Of a stretch of DNA of 23,594 bases, positions 19,041 to 23,594 are shown piece after piece. Positions within the stretch are counted from its first letter, which is position 1, and each line of letters begins with the position of its first letter. The stretch spans positions 1 through 23,594 of the forward strand of contig JAWQRM010000371.1 of assembly GCA_033557675.1 (NCBI GenBank). The letters are read 5' to 3'. Below the pieces are notes generated by a model, which saw only the letters and a list, made by a program, of their open reading frames with translations, did not search any database and had not been told where the DNA came from. The position numbers and the translations under genes are program-made. The stretch comes from Coptodactyla brooksi (Eukaryota > Arthropoda > Insecta > Coleoptera > Scarabaeidae).

Positions 19041-19120
19041 AAAAGAAGATAAGGGGCATTGAAGCTATATATCGTCTGTTGTATTGTCATAGCATATTTC
19101 TTAGGGCGCTAAGGATTTTC
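19041..19120. repeat. Jockey-tail-like block, copy 1
   Basis: This 80-bp block (AAAAGAAGATAAGGGGCATT ... AAGGATTTTC) matches 19650-19727 closely. The second copy sits immediately past the stop of the Jockey-like ORF, so both probably derive from the 3' end of that element. Copy 1 lies inside the repeat array. Confidence 0.6.
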
Positions 19121-19649
19121 TTTAGCACCCTCGTGCTGTTTTGATGCTTAAATCCAGAATAAGGAGGGCAATTGCATTGATTAAACGAATTATTGTTGAT
19201 CTATAGAATTGCCATTTGTTACTAGTGCGTGATTAATGAGAGTAATGATACGTGGATGCTTTATCTTTACATTTAATTTATTTTTATGTACAGTACCCAA
19301 CAAATTTGATCATATTTGAAATTAACAATCTTTCGAACAAGACTAGAATACAATCTTTAGAAGACTAGAAAGAAGCTGGTTAAGAAACAAATCTAAAACC
19401 ACCAAGATTTTTTAAGGTATTCACAAAAAACTGAATAAATCTAAAATTAAAAGATGTTTTGGTTTCCTTCTCAAGGAAGCCTCTTTCTGGTCTTCAGAAG
19501 ATGTCAAATTTCTAATTTGAATACAATTTACCTAAAATGTATTTTTCTTTTTCCAATAAAATGGAACCTTCTGACCATGAGAATGAAATTTGGACCACAC
19601 AATATTTAGAGAGCCAGAAAGAAATAAATCTAAGACCACCAAGATGCTT

Positions 19650-19727
19650 AAAAGAAGATAAGAGGCATTGAAGCTATATAATCTGCTGTACTGTCATAGC
19701 ATGTTTCTTAGGGCTATAAGGATTTTC
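19650..19727. repeat. Jockey-tail-like block, copy 2
   Basis: This is the partner of 19041-19120. It lies between the last array monomer and the C-terminus of the minus-strand Jockey-like reverse transcriptase (stop at 19769), the place expected for its 3' UTR. Confidence 0.6.
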
Positions 19728-19768
19728 AATGATCACTTGTACTATGCTCTGCTTTTACACAAGACGCT

Positions 19769-21095
19769 CTACAGTACCTGAGGCTTAGTCCATTTGAGTC
19801 TTCCCAGTAGGCCTTGATTGTTGAGGAGCTGAAGGACTTCTTCATTAACGTGTTGATGAAGACGAGATTCGTGTTTAGTGGCAAATCTTCTAATTTCACT
19901 GTTTACATACTGTTTACTTCCATCTCAGTTTCGTATCCAGCGTTATTCTCAAGTATTGAGCAGTGTTTTCATAGGGAGCTATGTTTCTATTTGTGGTATA
20001 ATACTTGCATACAGTAAATGTGGAATATGCCCTAGAATGCTTCCCTGAGGAACCTGAGGAACTGCTCTTATATCTTTAAGGTCAGAGTATTCGTCTTCTT
20101 GCTTGATTCTGAATATTCTGTCCAGTATGTACGAAGTCAAACTTTTCAGTGCTGCTTTGCCAATATTTCTTTTAACTTGTGAATTAGTCCTGCGTGCTAA
20201 ACTTTGTCAAAGGCCACCTCAATGAAGATGGAGGGGCAGATCAACTTTTCCTCTAAGGCCTTTTCAATTACATCATGGTTATTGGATGCACCTGGTATAT
20301 CCTTGAAAGTCTATCTAAATTCAAATTGGTGATTTGGAATTAGTTTTCTTCATTCTATTAGACGGGTTAGCCATTTTAATAGCAAATTTTTACTTAGCCT
20401 CGTTAGATGGCTTCCCTGGTTTTGGTACCATAATGATCTCTCCTACTTTCCAGATGCTAGGCACATGATTCAGTCTGAACGCTGCATTAATTAGATGTGT
20501 TTCAAGGTAGCCTTTTCAGAAATCTCACCTGCGATGAGGTCAAATCCTGGTGCTTTCTTTGCACTCAGGTTTCTACGTATTTCATTAGCCACTTCCTTGG
20601 GAATGACCATTCAGTAGCTCCTAAATTTACAATTTCTTCAAGTATGACATGTGACTGGATGTCGTTAGGCATGAATATTTATTGAAGTTGAGGGTTTGGA
20701 ATCTTTGGCTTCGTTTTTACTTATGAATATTTATGCCAGGTGTTTTGCGAAAACTTCAGCCTTTTCTTTGTTGTCTCTGGCCCAGGTACCATCTCCCTTC
20801 CTTATAGGTGGAATTTGTGTGCTTGGTCTTACAATTCCTTTCGTTGCCTTCCACAACGAATAGTTGGTTTCTTTATCTGCGGTTAGGTTTCTCAGGTAGC
20901 TGGCAATAGAATATTCTTTCAGTTTATATCTCTGTTCAACTGTTGAATTTTATTGTCAAGCACGTTCTTGTCTATAGGATCTCTTGTTTGTTGTCATTTT
21001 CTTCTGGCCTTTCGTTTCTCCTTAACTAAACCTTTAATCTCATTAGGGTAGTTGTTTCCAGTTATTTTTTGTGTTATTTCTCGTGTTATTCCAAG
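19769..21095 (-). pseudogene. 5'-truncated Jockey-like non-LTR retrotransposon reverse transcriptase
   Basis: Minus-strand pieces in order are LVKEKRKARRK-like and DPIDKNVLDNKIQQL (linker after the endonuclease), LWKATKGIVRPS, GDGTWARDNKEKAEVFAKHL, ANEIRRNLSAKKAPGFDLIA (start of the reverse transcriptase), NEA...LLLKWLTRLIE, LIPNHQFEFR, DVIEKALEEKLICPSIFIEV with AFDKV (first catalytic Asp region) and VPQGSILG. The FADD-type box that should follow is deleted. The reading then jumps to EIRRFATKHESRLHQHVNEE, the C-terminal domain, ending at TAG 19769-19771. The endonuclease domain is missing at the 5' side, as is usual for truncated LINE copies. Stops and shifts are many. Confidence 0.82.
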
Positions 21096-21124
21096 CAGTA
21101 CCTTGAATAACACCAATCAATTTT

Positions 21125-21295
21125 TCAGCTTAAACCTTGCTGACCATGAGGATGAAATTTGAGATATACAGTACTTGAAATGCGGTTATCCTCATTCTAG
21201 GAAAATGGAAATTTTTGTACGTATTAGATATATTGGATTCCTTCTTAAGGAAGTCCTTTGCTGATCTTCTGAAGCTGTTAAATTTCGAATTCGAG
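21125..21295. repeat. Detached copy of the array repeat beyond the Jockey element
   Basis: GACCATGAGGATGAAATTTG, AGGAAAATGGAA, ATTCCTTCTTAAGGAAGTCC and GATCTTCTGAAGCTGTTAAA follow the array sequence in a more diverged and partly rearranged form. Array-type sequence therefore lies on both sides of the Jockey copy. Confidence 0.6.
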
Positions 21296-22440
21296 CTCTA
21301 CAGAATGTAAAAATTATATTTATCCACCAATACAAAAGCAACTTCTTTGCGGGAACAGTTCATTATTGATCCGTTAGGTGGAAATTCATCGTAATGGAAC
21401 TATGTAAATTGATAAGTACTCTTTTCTAAACCGGTATTATCCGCGAATTAGTACAAATCCTTTGTTGAAAATTCTTGTAATGGTGGATCGATGAATTCGT
21501 GATCAATAGATGAAGGTAAACCGATGGTTACCAATACTAGTTGTACTATATCACTGTTATTTTTGAATACGATAAAAATGTTGTCGATTTTAATCCATAA
21601 TCTCGCGGTAATACTGAGATAAATACACACCACGTGTTGTTGATGACATAGCAGAAAATCGTTGCATTAGAGTACTTCATACCTGTCCCATCAATTGTGA
21701 ACTCAATTCTATAGAATTAGTAAAGCGTAGGTAAAGCGTAGACCAGCTCTGAAGAATAACACAGCAAAAAGTTAAGTGGACTTTAGCAAACGAACTAAAG
21801 AAATAATTAAATGCATTTCATTAAAATATTCATAATATAATGATAACACTTTTTGCGGTCGTAACATGAGTGAACGTAGATCATTAAAAAAATCATCAAA
21901 AAAAGGCAGCAAATATTTTGTTATCCCAGGTATTTTGTTATCTAACAGAAAGAAGAAATGTTTCTATAACGGTGTGGTTTCTATAACCTGTCCTTCCGGG
22001 GATGTCTAGATAGAGCCCTGCTTAGTTCTTCCACTTGCTTAGTTCTTGCGCTTTAATGATGCTTGATTGTGGAGGTATCATATATGATCATATATACATT
22101 TTTATTACATCATATATAATAAAAATAGGTTAGGATTTCCTTAAACCTACTTTACACCAGCCTAGGTTATGAGAAATAAATTTATAATCCATACAATAGA
22201 AAGTCTTAGACGTGGAACAGGAAAATATTTCTTACATTAATAAGAGACCCGACACATTTTTTAAGTCAATAACAATCTTTGTTATGCTGTGTGAAGTTTG
22301 GTTTATACAGTTGAATAAAATAAGTGATTTGTAGAAAGGGAAAAATTATCTGAAGAACAATATAAAAGGTATGTTCGATATTGTATTATACGTCAATAAT
22401 ATACACTGTAAATAAAATATGAAACTTTCATAATTGGGAT
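21296..22440. other. Unassigned DNA
   Basis: No gene is recognised. A minus-strand open frame at 21448-21633 has no family signature. GTAAAGCGTAG is repeated in tandem near 21720-21742. ATATATGATCATATAT near 22080 is a short palindrome in low-complexity DNA. Confidence 0.4.
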
Positions 22441-22443
22441 CTA

Positions 22444-22641
22444 GGTACCTGGGTACCTACTTGTGCACTTAAGGGGTATATTTTTAATATGCTCTATAAC
22501 TATATTTTACAAAGCATATTTTAATATCATGTCAGTTTTACTTGAACTTGATTGCTTTAGGATAAATGCAGATTCAACCGCGTAATTATACCAAAAAGGA
22601 GAAAAAAGGTAAATTGAAAACACAAAAGGTGCCCGGGTACC
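22444..22641. mobile_element. Candidate MITE with GGTACC-type inverted ends
   Basis: The left end TA-GGTACCTGGGTACCT and right end (reverse complement) TA-GGTACCCGGGCACCT differ at two positions. TA dinucleotides flank both ends (22442-22443 and 22642-22643), as in Tc1/mariner-type MITEs. The 198-bp body has no open frame. A parent element is not seen in the window. Confidence 0.5.
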
Positions 22642-22880
22642 TAGTGCTAAATAAAACGGTGAAGTACGTGGTGACTAGTGACTGATAGTGTACAGTTTTC
22701 CCAGTTTGTGATGGATTTTATGAGTTTAGCTATTGGTAATAAGAACCCCATCATAAACAACCTTTTGCGGTCCCTATTTAGGGCCGCACTTTACGTAGGT
22801 ATTGCTTAATGTTAAGTGGGAGTAGTTTATACATAGAAATAACAAACATTAGTAAGAACAATATCAACAAAATTAGGAAA
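22642..22880. other. Unassigned DNA with a short GC-rich hairpin
   Basis: GCGGTCCCTATTTAGGGCCGC near 22767 forms an imperfect hairpin. Nothing else is recognised. Confidence 0.4.
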
Positions 22881-23100
22881 TCAAATGTATAATAAACTTT
22901 TGAGCATCCTGACAAACAGGAATTTTCTACAGTAACAACATTGGTTATTTTTGCGAGTGTTTCTTTGCAGTTGACTCCAAATCAGTTCGGTGGGGTTTAA
23001 GACACAGTAGCATGGGGGCACCCATAAAACTGTGTGGATCAGGGAGTAATAGCAACATTCAAAGCTTACTATCTGCATCGTGTCTTGAGAAGTTTAATTG
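22881..23100 (-). pseudogene. DDE_3-type transposase fragment
   Basis: The minus-strand reading HTVLWVPPCYCVLNPTELIW with SQLQRNTRKNN fits the segment before the last acidic residue of IS630/Tc1-type DDE_3 transposases (HTVLRLPPYHC.LNPIELIW.Q.K). Only this distal piece survives in frame (22881-23078). A second copy of its last part lies at 23442-23486. Confidence 0.65.
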
Positions 23101-23124
23101 ATAAAATCTTTTTGGAGACAATAT

Positions 23125-23240
23125 ACCATTAAAGAGGCAATTGACATTTACAGGTCTTAGAAAGAAGTTACTCAAACTTGCTTAAATGGAGTTTGGAGCA
23201 AAATATGGCCCCAAGTGATATTACAAGAAGGAAACGTGGA
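23125..23240 (+). pseudogene. pogo/Tigger transposase scrap
   Basis: In shifting frames the plus strand reads IKEAIDIYRS and TCLNGVWSKIWPQVI, like the segment of Tigger/jerky transposases that ends in W..LWPE. Only about 40 residues can be followed. Identification is tentative. Confidence 0.45.
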
Positions 23241-23441
23241 AGAAAAGAATTTACAAAGGAAGTTTGGGCACTATTTATTAGTGCCTAAAATTGTGAAAAT
23301 GAAGAAGTTACTTTAGAAAAAGTATTAACCACCAATATTTGGAAAAGCTGTTTGAAAAAATAATGTTGATAACATTTTAAATGGTTTTACTAAAAATGAT
23401 CCTGATGCAGAAAGAAGTGTCCTTTTAAATGCAACTCCCTT

Positions 23442-23486
23442 CGTGAGTGTTTCCTTTGAGTTGATTCAAAATCAATTCGATGTTAC
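23442..23486 (-). repeat. Second copy of the DDE_3 fragment end
   Basis: About 40 bp match 22950-22990 at roughly 80 % identity in the same orientation. The minus strand reads IELILNQLKGNTHEG, the ELIW.Q.KGN part of a DDE_3 transposase. Confidence 0.55.
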
Positions 23487-23515
23487 TTTTTTATTTAGTA
23501 TATTTTAGCTTTCCT

Positions 23516-23594
23516 TACTAGGTGGGGTGAAAAGTAACCTCCTTGGGAATGAAAAAAAAATGTTTAATGTTTTTTATTTTATTCAATATAGTCC
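23516..23594 (-). mobile_element. Edge of a further mariner-type element, continuing right
   Basis: TACTAGGTGGGGTGAAAAGTAACC looks like a mariner inverted end after a TA. It is followed by an A-run and TTTTATTTTATTCAATATAGTCC, the usual layout of the 3' flank before the transposase C-terminus. The mariner at 7676 has the same arrangement (TTTATTCAAAGTATTGTCC). The transposase itself would lie outside the window. Confidence 0.45.

Larger units (their letters stand above)
17371..19727. repeat. Array of degenerate repeats of about 240 bp
   Basis: Successive copies carry, in order, CCACCAAGATTTTTCGAG, CTGAATAAATC, TTCCTTCTTAAGGAAGCCTC, GGTCTTCAGAAGATGTCAAA, AATAAAATGGAACCTTC, GAATGAAATTTGGACCA and ATTTAGAGGACCAGAAAGAA. 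The CACCAAG landmark recurs at 17903, 18140, 18395, 18481, 18746, 18981, 19399 and 19636, with spacings of 237, 255, 86, 265, 235, 418 and 237 bp. Larger blocks are also duplicated: GGACGGAAAATATTATTA begins similar stretches near 17723 and 18579. An older partial copy lies at 17371-17500. No conserved coding pattern is present. Confidence 0.85.

Noticed and set aside
21448..21633. 61-codon minus-strand open frame, considered as a virus-like or Polinton gene
   Set aside because: No motif could be named and neighbouring sequence gives no support. It is left unassigned.
1..23594. CRISPR array, operon, tRNA/rRNA genes or defence cluster
   Set aside because: I saw no regular short repeats with unique spacers, no cloverleaf or rRNA sequence, and the gene structure is eukaryotic throughout.

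Overview
The window looks like nuclear DNA of an insect (at least an arthropod). It is strongly AT-rich, has GT/AG introns and contains one conserved eukaryotic gene. The rest is largely decayed transposons of families typical of insect genomes: mariner, Tc1-like, DUF4817-type, piggyBac, pogo/Tigger, hAT and a Jockey-like non-LTR element. Very short introns of 45-56 nt would fit a beetle-like lineage, but that is a guess.

The only host gene I can support is on the minus strand from 13978 down to 4135: the regulatory subunit of the NEDD8-activating enzyme E1 (NAE1/APP-BP1). I reconstructed seven exons (13911-13978, 13694-13858, 13466-13648, 9870-10159, 9605-9813, 4648-4878, 4135-4593). All junctions are GT/AG and in phase. 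Together they give 1605 nt, or 534 residues plus stop, with no internal stop. Four introns are tiny (52, 45, 56 and 54 nt). Two are large (3306 and 4726 nt) and filled with transposon debris.

Layout. 1-600: the edge of a Tc1-like remnant, then unassigned AT-rich DNA. 600-3110: a decayed DUF4817-type transposase (minus), a pogo/Tigger C-terminal remnant (plus) and a piggyBac remnant (plus). 3110-4134: unassigned DNA and the 3' flank of NAE1. Intron 5 (4879-9604): a pogo remnant, a possible envelope-fusion-like relic, a nearly whole mariner with terminal repeats, and the head of a DUF4817-type element. Intron 3 (10160-13465): a second, different mariner (minus) and a Tc1-like copy (plus) interrupted by a striking foldback palindrome. 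13979-14570: the NAE1 upstream flank, with a 48-bp palindrome and a repeated 18-mer. 14570-16015: a hAT remnant split by a SINE-like insertion. 16870-17132: a piggyBac C-terminal fragment. 17370-19730: an array of degenerate repeats of about 240 bp. 19769-21095: a 5'-truncated, broken Jockey-like reverse transcriptase (minus), with one more array-like segment beyond it. 21300-22880: mostly unassigned, with a candidate 198-bp MITE. 22881-23594: DDE-transposase fragments, a pogo scrap and what looks like the edge of a further mariner.

I find no operon, CRISPR, defence or biosynthetic system, and no clearly new protein-coding system. The most unusual structures are the foldback inside the Tc1 copy, the repeat array linked to Jockey tails, and the possible fusion-protein relic. 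All transposase readings come from eye translation and family motif recall, not from searches.
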